A stretch of DNA of 64,000 bases. It comes from Tropicimonas sp. IMCC6043. GTDB lineage: Bacteria > Pseudomonadota > Alphaproteobacteria > Rhodobacterales > Rhodobacteraceae. The notes under the pieces are model-generated. The model was not told the DNA's origin. It made no database searches and worked only from the letters and a program-made list of their open reading frames with translations. The stretch spans positions 62,001-126,000 of the forward strand of contig NZ_SELO01000008.1 of assembly GCF_004146235.1 (NCBI RefSeq), read 5' to 3'. Of this stretch, positions 49,716 to 59,390 are shown piece after piece. Positions within the stretch are counted from its first letter, which is position 1, and each line of letters opens with the position of its first letter. The position numbers and the translations under genes were made by a program.

Positions 49716-50051
49716 ATGCCCATTCACATCCTCGCGCTTGTCGGCGCGATCATCGCCGAGGTTGTCGGCACCGCCTCCTTGCAGGCCAGCGCACAGTTCA
49801 CGCGGCTCCTGCCATCGGTCGCGGCGGTCGTCACCTATGGTATCTCCTTCTATCTGCTTGCTGTTGCGCTGAAGGTGATGCCTGTCGGGATCGCCTATGC
49901 GATCTGGTCCGGGCTCGGGATCGTGTTGATCACGCTCATCGGCCTCGTCGTCTTCGGTCAGAAGCTGGATCTTCCGGCGATCATCGGGCTTGCACTCATT
50001 ATCGCCGGCGTCGCGGTTATCCAGCTCCTGTCGACCTCGGTGACGCACTGA
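49716..50051 (+). CDS. SMR-family small multidrug transporter
   Basis: A 111-residue protein with four transmembrane helices. The essential Glu of SMR pumps is Glu15 (GAIIAEVVGT), and the YAIWSGLGIV segment is the helix-3 family signature. EmrE/QacE-type drug or cation exporters have this length. Specificity cannot be read. It sits between two unrelated minus-strand genes. Confidence 0.92.
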   Translation: MPIHILALVGAIIAEVVGTASLQASAQFTRLLPSVAAVVTYGISFYLLAVALKVMPVGIAYAIWSGLGIVLITLIGLVVFGQKLDLPAIIGLALIIAGVAVIQLLSTSVTH

Positions 50052-50066
50052 GATCCAAACTCCGGC

Positions 50067-51020
50067 TCATAGCAGATCGTTCAGCATCCGCATGGTCGAG
50101 GTCGGATGGCGGCCGGAGTAGCGCGCGGCCATGTCCGCGGGATCGATCCGGGTCGAGAGCGCCTTGAGCTTGTTGGCGATCGCCGCGGCGTCGGTGAAGA
50201 CCTGCGGGCTGTCGTGCTCCTTGCAGACGATGTCGAAGGCAATCCAGTCGTCATAGCCGAGCCGGTCCAGCGTGTAGAAGAGCTCGACGAATTCCCAGGT
50301 GTGCCACGTGCCGGGCGTCAGGTCCCAATCGCCGCGGGTGTCGTTGTCATTGATATGGACGTAGAAGAGCCGGTTGCATTTCGCCAGCAGCGCGGCGGCA
50401 GCGGCCGGGTTCTCGCCGGCGAGGAAGCAATGGCCGGTGTCGAGCGTCGCACCCAGATTGTCTGCGCCGACGATCTGGGCGAAAGCGATGAGTTCGCCGG
50501 CATTGCCGATCTGGCAGCGCACCCGCGGCTCGTTGATCTTGTATTCGATACAGACCTTGAGATCCCGGTTATGGGCGCAGATCTGCTCGAAGCATTCCGC
50601 GGCACGGTCGAGCGCGGCGATCGGATCGAGCTCGAACGGGTAGTCGAAGCCTTCGTTGAGCGGGCAGGTGTGGAAGCGCGGCGCGCCAAGCTCAACGGCC
50701 AGATCCATGGCGCGACGGGCGTCGTCCACCGCCGCCTGCCGTTCGGCGGGATCTTCGGCGGTCCAGGCGCCGCGCAACCAGCGGTCGTTGCGCACCGAGG
50801 CGAAATTGACTGCCGAGACAGAGAGGTTGTTGCGCCTTAACGCCTCCTTGGTGGCCGCGATGTCACCCGCATCGGCCGGGTAACGCAGCTCGACCGCGCC
50901 GATGCCTTCAGCGGCGCCGGCGCGGTCCAGATGGGTCGGGGTGTCGGCAGCGTCCTGGTAGACCAGGAAACGGTTCCGGGTCTGGCCGAGGAAGAGGGTA
51001 ATGATCGAGAGCTTGAGCAT
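50067..51020 (-). CDS. TIM-barrel sugar-phosphate isomerase/epimerase-like protein
   Basis: A 317-residue AP-endonuclease-2-like (xylose isomerase-type) TIM barrel: VELRYPADAGDIAATKEALRR, CIEYKINEPRV, LGATLDTGHCFLAGEN, FYVHINDND and DWIAFDIVCKE, with the usual metal-binding Glu, Asp and His positions. ATG at 51020 is chosen over the longer frame. The substrate is unknown; such enzymes act on inositol or sugar acids. An inverted repeat lies upstream. Confidence 0.88.
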   Translation of the reverse strand: MLKLSIITLFLGQTRNRFLVYQDAADTPTHLDRAGAAEGIGAVELRYPADAGDIAATKEALRRNNLSVSAVNFASVRNDRWLRGAWTAEDPAERQAAVDDARRAMDLAVELGAPRFHTCPLNEGFDYPFELDPIAALDRAAECFEQICAHNRDLKVCIEYKINEPRVRCQIGNAGELIAFAQIVGADNLGATLDTGHCFLAGENPAAAAALLAKCNRLFYVHINDNDTRGDWDLTPGTWHTWEFVELFYTLDRLGYDDWIAFDIVCKEHDSPQVFTDAAAIANKLKALSTRIDPADMAARYSGRHPTSTMRMLNDLL

Positions 51021-51058
51021 GTCGCAGTCCTTCGCTGCCGGGTCTTGAGGCATTATAG

Positions 51059-51080
51059 ACGTATACTACAATGCATACGT
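51059..51080. promoter_or_regulatory. Inverted repeat ACGTAT-N10-ATACGT upstream of the TIM-barrel gene
   Basis: A perfect six-base inverted repeat with a ten-base spacer lies 39 bases upstream of the TIM-barrel start. Its shape fits a GntR/LacI-type operator, but the regulator is not in the window. Confidence 0.5.
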
Positions 51081-51158
51081 AATGGAGTGCAATGCGGCAG
51101 AAATGACGCCGACCTCCGCCACTTCGTGGCGAAGCGGGCGTTCAGCGACCGGTGGCCA

Positions 51159-51566
51159 TCAGGGCATCAGGATCGACTCGCGCTGGTATTCCGCGTCTTC
51201 CTCGATGCCGTCATCATAGGTCACCCGGAGGCGGACGCTTTGGATCGACCCAAGAGGCGCTTCGATGTAGATGGCGGGATCATCCCCGGACAGGGCGTTC
51301 GGAGCGGACGTGCCCTCGTGGCAGTCCTCCATCGGCAGGGGTTCGTCGGCTGCGGCACCATTGAGCCCGTAATGGATAGCCGCGAGGCCGCAGCGCCAGC
51401 TCAGCAAAGCGGTGAAATAGAGCAGATCCCGACCGTCATATTCCCGTACCGCAAGCCACCGGTCCTTTTGCATGCCGAGGATCGGCTTGACCTCGGCCGC
51501 GGTGGTGAAGTCTGCCGCCAAGGCCGTTTGGGCAGACAAGAGCAGGACGAGGAGCACGCGTTTCAT
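51159..51566 (-). CDS. Exported hypothetical protein
   Basis: A 135-residue protein with a classical signal peptide (MKRVLLVLLLSAQTALA) and a small mature domain with two Cys (WRCGLAAIHYG and MEDCHEG) that may form a disulfide. GGGAGG precedes ATG 51566. No family is recognised. Confidence 0.75.
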   Translation of the reverse strand: MKRVLLVLLLSAQTALAADFTTAAEVKPILGMQKDRWLAVREYDGRDLLYFTALLSWRCGLAAIHYGLNGAAADEPLPMEDCHEGTSAPNALSGDDPAIYIEAPLGSIQSVRLRVTYDDGIEEDAEYQRESILMP

Positions 51567-52166
51567 CTTTTTTCCTCCCGATATGACCATCGGCGGTCAG
51601 GGCCGCCCTTGAAGAAGTCTGCGCTTCGGGACGATTGAATCAAGTCCCCGGCGCGCATGCAGGTCGTGCGGTTGGCCATGTTCATCCGGGACGGGGCATA
51701 GCAGGAAAGATGGTAGGAAAGGCAAGCGTGACCCGGCCGCGAGATGCATGACCGAGACGCCCCCCGTTCGCCGTTTCAACATCGCCGCAAACGCCCATGG
51801 CGGGCGGCTGAAATACGATGCGCTGCTCCTGGCTGTCCCGGGTGGCGCTGCCACCGGTGATCCATTCCTTCGGCCGGGACCGGCGCTCGACGGGCTCGAC
51901 GGCGATCACACCTGCCATTGGCGCGCGATGCCACCCCTCTACGCGCGCGAGTGCAACCGCGTAGGGAAGGCTTTCGATGAGGTGTCCGCGTCCAACTGGA
52001 TCAAGTAAAGTGCTGAAGGAGCACGCGCTCTTCAGGCCGATGATCGTCGAGGGGCGCAGCAGTAAGATGCGGGCGAAATTCGACCGGGAGAACCAGCTTT
52101 GTCCCGAACAGACTCTGCGCAACCGGATAAAGGCGGCGAGACTCTGGATGCGGTGAGGTGAGAGCG
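51567..52166. other. Stretch with only doubtful short frames
   Basis: Nothing firm is seen in these 600 bases. A plus frame at 51748-52008 (86 codons) and a GTG frame at 52010-52156 (48 codons, ending IKAARLWMR) are open; the second is protein-like but has no convincing start signal. They could be a broken gene joined by a frameshift. No repeat or RNA gene was noticed. Confidence 0.35.
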
Positions 52167-52592
52167 ATGCAAGACGAAACCAGCCTGGAACGGTTCGTGG
52201 AGGCGCAGCGCGGCGTCTGGGCCGAGGCGATGAGCGAGATCGATGCGGGGCTGAAACAAGGCCATTGGATGTGGTTCATCTATCCCCAGATGCGCGGGTT
52301 GGGGCACAGCCACCGCGCGCAGTATTTCGGGATCTCCGGCATCGGCGAGGCGCGGCGCTATCTGGACCACCCGCAACTCGGACCGCGGCTCGTGGAGAGC
52401 TTCGAGCGGCTTATGCAGCATGAAGGCCGGCAGGCGGCACACATCCTCGGCGACGTTGATGCCTGCAAGCTGCGCTCCTGTGCGACGCTCTTTGCCGCGG
52501 CGGCCGGCGACCCACGACCATTCGAGCGTGTGCTCGATGCGTTCTTCGATGGCACGCGCTGCACGACGACGCAGCGAATGCTGGCCGGCTGA
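52167..52592 (+). CDS. DUF1810-family protein
   Basis: A 141-residue protein with the family signature GHWMWFIYPQMRGLGHSHRAQYFGI, then LMQHEGRQAAHILGDVDACKLRSCATLF. GAGGTGAG precedes ATG 52167. The function of the family is unknown. Confidence 0.93.
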   Translation: MQDETSLERFVEAQRGVWAEAMSEIDAGLKQGHWMWFIYPQMRGLGHSHRAQYFGISGIGEARRYLDHPQLGPRLVESFERLMQHEGRQAAHILGDVDACKLRSCATLFAAAAGDPRPFERVLDAFFDGTRCTTTQRMLAG

Positions 52593-52669
52593 CCTCTTTG
52601 GGTCCAGGCGGCATTTCCGCTCGCGGGACCGGTGCCGCCGGAACGACGGTCAGGCCCGCCGGATCCCTC

Positions 52670-53308
52670 TCACCTGCGTCTCGTCTCGAACATCCACGCC
52701 ACGACCCAACCGGCCAGAAAACCTCCAAGGTGGGTTTGCCAGGCAAGCCCCCCGGCCAATGCGTAGTACATCACGACATTGTAGAGGATCAGGAATGCGT
52801 AGATCCTCCAGGTTGCACGCAACGACGCAGCAAGCGTCGGTTGAGCCCGCCAGAGCCAAAGCAGAATCGCTCCGGCGAGGCCGAAGAGCGCGCCCGACGC
52901 GCCGACCATTGCCTGGCTCCCCTCTGACAGGACGGCGTAAAGCGCCGCGCCGAAGATCATCGAGGCGAAATAGATCACTGTGAAACCCGAGGTTCCGGCA
53001 CGCCGGAGAACGATCCGCCCCAGCGACAGGAGGGTCACCATGTTGAAGGCGAGATGGGCAAGTCCGCCGTGCAGAAAGCCGTAGGTGATGAACATCAGCT
53101 CCGGCTGGAGCGGGTAATTCGGCTGCCAGTCCCCCAGAAGCCCGGGCCAGAAGGCGCCGGAATCGTAGATCCGGCCGCGCAGGCCGGGTCCGAAAAGGAG
53201 ACCGTGGTCGGAAAGCTGGAGCGGAAGCTCGATCGCCACGCAAAGCAGGACGATCCCCCAGAGCAGGGTCTCTCCGAAGCTGTACGAGGAACGGCGGCGT
53301 TGAATCAT
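52670..53308 (-). CDS. Rhomboid-family intramembrane serine protease
   Basis: A 212-residue membrane protein with six or so helices. The catalytic Ser138 is in VGASGALFG and the His193 in QTHLGGFLAG; the HGGLAHLAFNM segment (residues 80-90) gives the oxyanion-type His/Asn. Usual rhomboid core length. The substrate is not apparent. Confidence 0.95.
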   Translation of the reverse strand: MIQRRRSSYSFGETLLWGIVLLCVAIELPLQLSDHGLLFGPGLRGRIYDSGAFWPGLLGDWQPNYPLQPELMFITYGFLHGGLAHLAFNMVTLLSLGRIVLRRAGTSGFTVIYFASMIFGAALYAVLSEGSQAMVGASGALFGLAGAILLWLWRAQPTLAASLRATWRIYAFLILYNVVMYYALAGGLAWQTHLGGFLAGWVVAWMFETRRR

Positions 53309-53395
53309 CGCCCAGACATGCGCGCTGGAGAAACCGGGGGCAAGAGCCTGTGGGCGAATCCCGCACCGTTCTCCGGGCGGCCGGGGCGGTCCGAC

Positions 53396-54799
53396 CTACG
53401 GCCGCAGCGAGAAACTCTTGTCGATCCGCGCGAAGATCTCGTTTGCGTTGACCGTGTCGTTTGGATCGGCGTCGTCATAGTAGGAATACCGGTATCCCAT
53501 CACCAGACTGAGATCGCGATTGATGTCGCGATAGTAGCTGACATTGACGGAAGCCTGTCGTTCCTGGCTGTCTCCGCCCTCGACGTCGTCCGCCGAATAG
53601 ATGCTCATGTCGAGCAGCAACCCGTCCAGCGAGGTCAGCTCCTGCTGGAAGGAAAACGATAGGCTGTTCCGAAGAAAATCGGCCCCGTCGTAATCCGTCT
53701 CGACCGAGGACGAGTAGTCGAGCACCAGCGCACGGGTGCGGTAGTCACGCTCCCAATGGACCGTACCGACCGGCGAGATGCTCCCGTCCGACAGAAGCGT
53801 CGCGCCTGCGGTGAAGTCAAGCTGGCCCCGCGGAAGTTCGAAGTCGCGTCCGAGGGTCATCGTCGTGCGGGTGCCATTGCTGTCAAGCTCACCGTAGAGC
53901 GCGAGGCTCACGGCGCCGTTCGGGCGATCCTTGACGAAGAGGAGGTCCAGCGTCGGGCCCTGCGTGAGCTTTTCGACGCGGTCGTCACCGTCCGTATAGG
54001 TCCTTACGTCCCAGTTGTAGTTCAGAACGCCGCGGAACAGCAGGTCCGGCGCGAGATCGCCCTGCACGCCAACGCCGACGGAGGAATGCTCCTCATCGTC
54101 GTTGATGTCTTCGAGGTCATCCCGGACATAATAGGACGCAGTGCCGATCAGCGAGGCGTTACGCGCAATTGCAAGCCCGAGCTCGGCCTCTACCCCAAAC
54201 GTGTCCTCGTCGGAGAGGTTGGGATTGGTCGTGTCGAAATAGCGTTGCTGATCGTAGTAGAGCCCTGCCTCGAAGAAGGTCGGGGTGTCCCGCCCGAGCG
54301 CCAGGTCAACATCGATGCGCGCGTTGCTCCGGGTGCCCTGGTCGACGATCAGGTCGTTGCTCGTGAGAAAGTCGTTCACGAGTTCTATGCCGTTCTCACG
54401 CTCTCGATAGCTCAGATTGACGTGGAACAAGGAATTCGTGCCTTCCCGCGTATAGTCGACAATCGCGAACGGGTTGATCCACTGGCTGGTGAGGTCGGGC
54501 TGCTCGGCGTAATCGCCATATTCGAAGCGGATTCCGGCGTCGAAGGCAAAAGTTTCGGTGCGTGTCTCGGTGCTGTAGGAGAGGACGAAGTCCGTTCCCC
54601 ACAGGCTCGTCGTTCCCAGCGGATCCGCAATGTACTCGTAGTTGTCGTAGCCGTAGAAGCCCGTGGAGACATCGAGCACGAGGTCGTGGCCTGTCTCCTG
54701 CGGCGCGAGCGTCTGCGCCGACACGGCGACGGCCGCTATCGAGACGGCCGCCGTGAGGCTTGCTTGACGAAGCAGGGGTGTTTTCCCGTCAACTTTCAC
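53396..54799 (-). CDS. Outer-membrane beta-barrel protein linked to polysaccharide export
   Basis: A 467-residue protein with signal-like leader (RQASLTAAVSIAAVAVSA) and long runs of alternating beta-strands with Asp/Gly/Asn turns, ending in FARIDKSFSLRP. It resembles the large barrels that pair with exopolysaccharide export proteins in Rhodobacterales. It follows the SLBB export gene 28 bases downstream, so a shared operon is likely. The exact role is inferred. Confidence 0.78.
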   Translation of the reverse strand: MKVDGKTPLLRQASLTAAVSIAAVAVSAQTLAPQETGHDLVLDVSTGFYGYDNYEYIADPLGTTSLWGTDFVLSYSTETRTETFAFDAGIRFEYGDYAEQPDLTSQWINPFAIVDYTREGTNSLFHVNLSYRERENGIELVNDFLTSNDLIVDQGTRSNARIDVDLALGRDTPTFFEAGLYYDQQRYFDTTNPNLSDEDTFGVEAELGLAIARNASLIGTASYYVRDDLEDINDDEEHSSVGVGVQGDLAPDLLFRGVLNYNWDVRTYTDGDDRVEKLTQGPTLDLLFVKDRPNGAVSLALYGELDSNGTRTTMTLGRDFELPRGQLDFTAGATLLSDGSISPVGTVHWERDYRTRALVLDYSSSVETDYDGADFLRNSLSFSFQQELTSLDGLLLDMSIYSADDVEGGDSQERQASVNVSYYRDINRDLSLVMGYRYSYYDDADPNDTVNANEIFARIDKSFSLRP

Positions 54800-54827
54800 A
54801 ACTCGAACCCGATCCGGGACAAAGGTT

Positions 54828-55424
54828 TCACTCGAACAGGCGGCGCTCGGGAACCAGAATCACATCGCCTTTCCGGAGGCGCAGGTCACCGGACATCTGC
54901 GCGCCCTGAGAGATGGCCCTGTAGTTCACCTTGAACAGGCGCTGGCTGCCATCCGGGTTGTTGCGGCGCAGCTGCAGGCGCTTGGTCGCGGCGAACTTGG
55001 TGAAACCGCCGCTTTGGGCGAGCACCTGCAGGAAGGTCGTGCCGTAGAAGACCTCCTTCGGTCCGGGCTCGTTCACCTCGCCGACAAGATAGACGATGAA
55101 CGTATCCTCGGTCGCCTGGTCTTCGGGCGAGAGGCCGGCAACGGAAACGTAGATCGTCGGCGCCACCGAGAAATTGCTGGCAATCTTGCTGGCGATGGCC
55201 CGTTCGATCTGCCCGGTTGTGCGCCCGCCGGCCTGGATCGCCCCGGCCATCGGGAAGCTGATGTTTCCGTCCGGAAGCACCAGCACCTGCCTGTTCAGCG
55301 AGGTATCCTCGAGGACTTCCACGGCAAGCCTGTCGCCTGGCTTGATGAGGTAATTTCCCTGCGCGCCGGCGGTTCCGGCGGCGATGACCATCGCGAAGAT
55401 CGCGACAAGGACCCTGATTAACAT
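54828..55424 (-). CDS. Polysaccharide export protein with SLBB domain
   Basis: A 198-residue periplasmic/outer-membrane export protein. Signal peptide about 1-22, then NYLIKPGDRLAVEVLED and the poly-export domain, an SLBB-like stretch (YLVGEVNEPGPKEVFYG, LAQSGGFTKFA) and a closing GDVILVPERRLFE. No lipobox Cys is visible, so it is not a classic Wza lipoprotein. Likely exports an exopolysaccharide; the biosynthesis genes are not seen here. Confidence 0.9.
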   Translation of the reverse strand: MLIRVLVAIFAMVIAAGTAGAQGNYLIKPGDRLAVEVLEDTSLNRQVLVLPDGNISFPMAGAIQAGGRTTGQIERAIASKIASNFSVAPTIYVSVAGLSPEDQATEDTFIVYLVGEVNEPGPKEVFYGTTFLQVLAQSGGFTKFAATKRLQLRRNNPDGSQRLFKVNYRAISQGAQMSGDLRLRKGDVILVPERRLFE

Positions 55425-55638
55425 CTGTTGCTCCCGATGTGACTCGGCCAATGCGCCTGCCCAAGCGCTCCTTTTTTCAGTGTGCTACAGGAAAACCACC
55501 TCGCTGCGGAACCATATACGACGTTTTTCTGCCGGATCGGCCGCGGGTGTTGCATTCCGGAAGCTCTTCGGCACGCGTAAACGCTTCGTTCACGCGCCGA
55601 TGCTACGTCTCGGGACGGGTCAGAGACGAGGTGGTGGT

Positions 55639-56466
55639 ATGAGCGTTGGGTCCAACGCGCCAGTCATCATCAAGCGAAAAAAGGTCATCTCCGGCGATGC
55701 GCACCATGGCGGAGCGTGGAAGGTCGCATATGCGGATTTCGTTACGGCAATGATGGCCTTTTTCATGCTGATGTGGCTGCTGAACGCGACGACGGAGAAA
55801 CAGCGCAAGGGAATCGCGGACTATTTCAGTCCGACGATCCCGCTCAACCGGGTCTCGGGCGGCGGGGACGGCAGTCTCGGGGGTGACTCCGTCTTCACCG
55901 AGGACACGCTGGCACAGAACGGAATCGGCGCCTCAAGCCGCTATCTGGCACAGAAGCAGGCCGGCTCGATCGGCGCCGTCGCGGCGCGGGAGCAGACCGA
56001 GCTGCTCGGCATCGAGGAGATGCTGCTGGGATCGGGCGGCGAGAGCATGGCGATGCAGAACGCGATGCGCCACGTGGTCACGCGACTGACCGACGAAGGC
56101 CTTATCGTGGAACTCTTTGCGCTCGAGGGCGTGCCGCTCTTCGATGCCGGAGGGGCCGACCCGACCCCTCTCCTGGAGATGCTGCTCGACATGGTCGGTC
56201 GGGTTTTTTCCCTCGCAACCAACGATGTGGCGATCAAGGGCTTCAGCCGGTCGCACGCCATCGTGCTGGCGGAGAACCCGGCCTGGGATCATTCGATGTC
56301 GCGGGCCGAAAGGGCGCGCCGGATGCTCGGCGCGACGATCGACCCGGGCCGGATCGAACGTGTCGCCGGCTTTGCGGACCGACACCCGGCGGTGGCGAAC
56401 CCGATGTCGATGCGCAATGACAGGCTGGAGATCGTGCTGCTGCGGACCGATCTGCCCGACGAATAA
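55639..56466 (+). CDS. motB: Flagellar motor protein MotB
   Basis: Stator subunit of the flagellar motor. The 275-residue protein has the N-terminal plug/TM segment with the proton-site Asp in VAYADFVTAMMAFFMLMWLL and a C-terminal OmpA-like peptidoglycan-binding domain. In that domain the usual GHTD is replaced by GFSRSH, but the LSxxRA-type motif SMSRAERARRML is present. The ATG at 55639 gives the canonical start. motA is not in the window. It heads a flagellar run. Confidence 0.93.
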   Translation: MSVGSNAPVIIKRKKVISGDAHHGGAWKVAYADFVTAMMAFFMLMWLLNATTEKQRKGIADYFSPTIPLNRVSGGGDGSLGGDSVFTEDTLAQNGIGASSRYLAQKQAGSIGAVAAREQTELLGIEEMLLGSGGESMAMQNAMRHVVTRLTDEGLIVELFALEGVPLFDAGGADPTPLLEMLLDMVGRVFSLATNDVAIKGFSRSHAIVLAENPAWDHSMSRAERARRMLGATIDPGRIERVAGFADRHPAVANPMSMRNDRLEIVLLRTDLPDE

Positions 56467-56557
56467 CGGCTAAAAGTTTAGTTGTTAGCCCGCAATTAAT
56501 GGCCTGCCGCCAATAGTCGTCGGGATTACCGGTCTGAGCAGCAGAAAGGCGCCTTTC

Positions 56558-57886
56558 ATGACCATTTCCTCGTCCTTGAACGCCGGTGTTTCTGGACTGG
56601 CGGCCAATGCGAGCGCGTTGGCGACCATCTCGGACAATATCGCGAACTCCTCGACCTATGGCTACAAGCGCGTGGTGGCCGATTTCCATTCCATGGTGAT
56701 CGACTCCAATAACGGCACCTATTCGGCCGGCGGTGTCCGCGTCACGACGAACCGGCTCATCGACGAGCCCGGAGCGCTTCTCTCGACGTCCAGTTCGACG
56801 GACCTCGCGGTCCGCGGCCGTGGCTTTCTGCCAGTGACAACCGAATCGGATGTCCGGACAGAGAATGGCGACGAGAAGATGCTGCTGGCGACAACCGGTT
56901 CCTTCCGGACCGACGAGGACGGCATCCTGAGGACGGAAAGCGGCCTCGTGCTGCTGGGTTGGCCGGCCTCCGCCGATGGCACGATTCCCGATTATCCGCG
57001 CGACTCATCCGACGGCCTCGAACCCGTGCAGATCAATATGAACCAGTTTGCCGGCGAGCCCACGGAGAATATCTCGCTTGGTGTGAATCTCCCCGCCACG
57101 GAAACCGAGTTCGACGGCACCGGGGAGACACTCACCCTTCCGATCGAGTATTTCGACAACCTCGGACGTTCGCAGACCCTGACGGTGACGTTCTCGCCGA
57201 CCCTTCCGGCCGCGGCGGGCGATCCGGCGACGAACACCTGGACGATGCAGATGACGGACTCCGCCTCCACCGGCGAGGTCTTGGCCGACTTCGACCTGAC
57301 CTTTGCGGACAGCAGAACCGCCGGCGGGACCCTGTTCAACGTTGCCGACAACGGCGGGGCGACGACCGCCACCGCGCCGACCTTCGACAGCACCACCGGA
57401 ATCCTGACCGTTCACGTCGCTGGGGGGCCGATCGAGATCGACATCGGCGCCTATGGCGATGCGACCGGCATGACCCAGCTTTCCGACAGCTTCGCGCCAA
57501 CCGCCATTTTCAAGGACGGCTCGCCTGTGGGGAACATGACCTCGGTCGAGATCGACGCCAATGGCTACGTGTTGGCGAATTTCGACATCGGCATTACCCG
57601 GGTCGTCTATCAGATCCCGCTGGTCGACCTGCCGAACGCCAACGGCCTCGACGCGCTGGACAACCAGACCTACGCGACCTCCGAGCAGAGCGGATCCTTC
57701 TTTCTCTGGAACGCCGGCGACGGTCCGACGGGAGACATCGTCAGTTACGCGCTGGAGGAATCCGCCACCGACGTCGCCGGTGAACTGACGGACCTGATCC
57801 AGACCCAGCGAGCCTGTTCCTCCAATGCCAAGGTGATCCAGACAGTGGACGAGATGCTCCAGGAGACCACCAACATCAAACGCTAG
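56558..57886 (+). CDS. flgE: Flagellar hook protein FlgE
   Basis: A 442-residue rod/hook protein: the N-terminal SSLNAGVSGLAANASALATISDNIANSSTYGYKR motif and the C-terminal VIQTVDEMLQETTNIKR, which form the coiled D0 domain. The middle has hook-domain strands. It follows motB by 91 bases. Confidence 0.93.
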   Translation: MTISSSLNAGVSGLAANASALATISDNIANSSTYGYKRVVADFHSMVIDSNNGTYSAGGVRVTTNRLIDEPGALLSTSSSTDLAVRGRGFLPVTTESDVRTENGDEKMLLATTGSFRTDEDGILRTESGLVLLGWPASADGTIPDYPRDSSDGLEPVQINMNQFAGEPTENISLGVNLPATETEFDGTGETLTLPIEYFDNLGRSQTLTVTFSPTLPAAAGDPATNTWTMQMTDSASTGEVLADFDLTFADSRTAGGTLFNVADNGGATTATAPTFDSTTGILTVHVAGGPIEIDIGAYGDATGMTQLSDSFAPTAIFKDGSPVGNMTSVEIDANGYVLANFDIGITRVVYQIPLVDLPNANGLDALDNQTYATSEQSGSFFLWNAGDGPTGDIVSYALEESATDVAGELTDLIQTQRACSSNAKVIQTVDEMLQETTNIKR

Positions 57887-57921
57887 GGTCTGCTCTGGCG
57901 GTCCAAGGGAGGCCGTAATCC

Positions 57922-59388
57922 ATGTCGCTAACCAGTGCCCTTTCCAGCGCCATATCCGGTCTCACTGCGGCCTCCCGTTCGATCGACATTGTCTCGGCAA
58001 ACGTGGCGAATGCCATGACCGAGGGCTACGCGAGGCGGGAGATCCACCTCGCCTCGAACACGGTTGGCGGCGACGGCGCTGGGGTGACGGTCGTCGGTAT
58101 GAGCCGTGTCGTCAATGAGCGCGCGCTCGCGGACCATCGAGAGGCAAATGCCAACTTGTCGAACGCGGCGGCGCAGGCCGATGCCTGGCTGGCGATCGAG
58201 GCTGCCATTGGGTACCCGACCGAAGACGGGTCGCTCGCCGATCGCATCGACCGCTTCGAGGCGACACTTGTCGCTGCGGCAAGCCGCCCCGAAGAAACCG
58301 TGCGCCTGCAGGATGCCGTCACCGCGGCCGTGTCAGTCGCCGACGCCATCAAAGCGGTTTCCGACGAGATCGGGCAGATCCGCATGGATGCCGATGCCGA
58401 TATTGCAGCGATGGTCGGGCAGGTGAACACGCAACTCGAACAGGTCGAGTCGCTCAACTTGCAGATTTTCCGCATGAAAAACGGCGATCAGGATGTCGCC
58501 GCGCTCATGGACGAACGCCAACGAATCGTTGGCGCCCTGTCGGAGATCATCCCCGTCCGGCAGGTGGAACGAACCGGTGGCCAGATCGCCCTGTTCACAC
58601 CCGGCGGGGCGACACTGATCGATGGTCCGGCATCCGAGTTGAGCTTCTCTCCGACACCGACGATTACCGCCGACATGCTGGTCGAGAACGGCGTCCCGTC
58701 CGGACTGGAACTCAACGGCGAGCCGCTGTCCCTCAACTCGACCTAAGGCTCCGTCGATGGCGGCCGACTGTCGGCGGCGTTCGCAGTGCGCGACAGAATC
58801 GCGACCGAGGCCCAGAGCGGCCTGGATGCCCTGGCGCGAAACCTGATCGAGCGGTTCGAGGAGTCCGCGCTCGACCCCACCATTCTTCCCGGTGCTCCAG
58901 GGCTTTTCACCGACGGAGGGTCGGTACTGGACCTCACAAACCCTGCGAACGAAATCGGACTGGCGGACCGGATTTCGGTCAACGCGAACATTGACCCATC
59001 CAGGGGTGGCGCGATCTGGCGGATCCGCGACGGGGTCGGCGCGGCAACAGCCGGAGAGGTCGGGAACTCCAACCTCCTGACGGCGTTGGCCGACCGGATC
59101 GCTGCCCCACTCGTGGTTGCCAGCGGTCCGTCCGCAGGCCTGGCAAGATCGCTGTCGGGCCTCGCCTCCGACCTGCTCTCATCGATCGACAGGAGTTACC
59201 GACACTTAGAGGACGCGCAGGCGTTCCACTCCTCGAGGGCCGGCGCCCTCGCCCACCAGATCGCCACCGATGGTGTGGACACAGATGACGAGTTGCAGAC
59301 GCTACTTCTGATCGAGCAGGCGTATGCTGCGAACGCGAAGGTCATCCAGACCGTGGATCAACTCATTCAAAACCTTCTGGAGCTCTGA
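57922..59388 (+). pseudogene. flgK: Flagellar hook-associated protein FlgK, interrupted by TAA
   Basis: One frame runs 489 codons, the usual FlgK length, but a TAA at 58744-58746 (codon 275) splits it. Upstream half: ALSSAISGLTAASRSIDIVSANVANAMTEGYARREIHL, typical of FlgK. Downstream half, same frame: GGRLSAAFAVRDRI and the C-terminal ELQTLLLIEQAYAANAKVIQTVDQLIQNLLEL. Both halves look well conserved, so the change is recent or a sequence error. CAA to TAA would explain it. Without suppression the hook-filament junction would be lost. Confidence 0.85.
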
Positions 59389-59390
59389 AA

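Noticed and set aside
51682-52122. Minus-strand 146-codon frame
   Set aside because: It is antisense to two plausible plus frames and has no recognisable domain or start signal.
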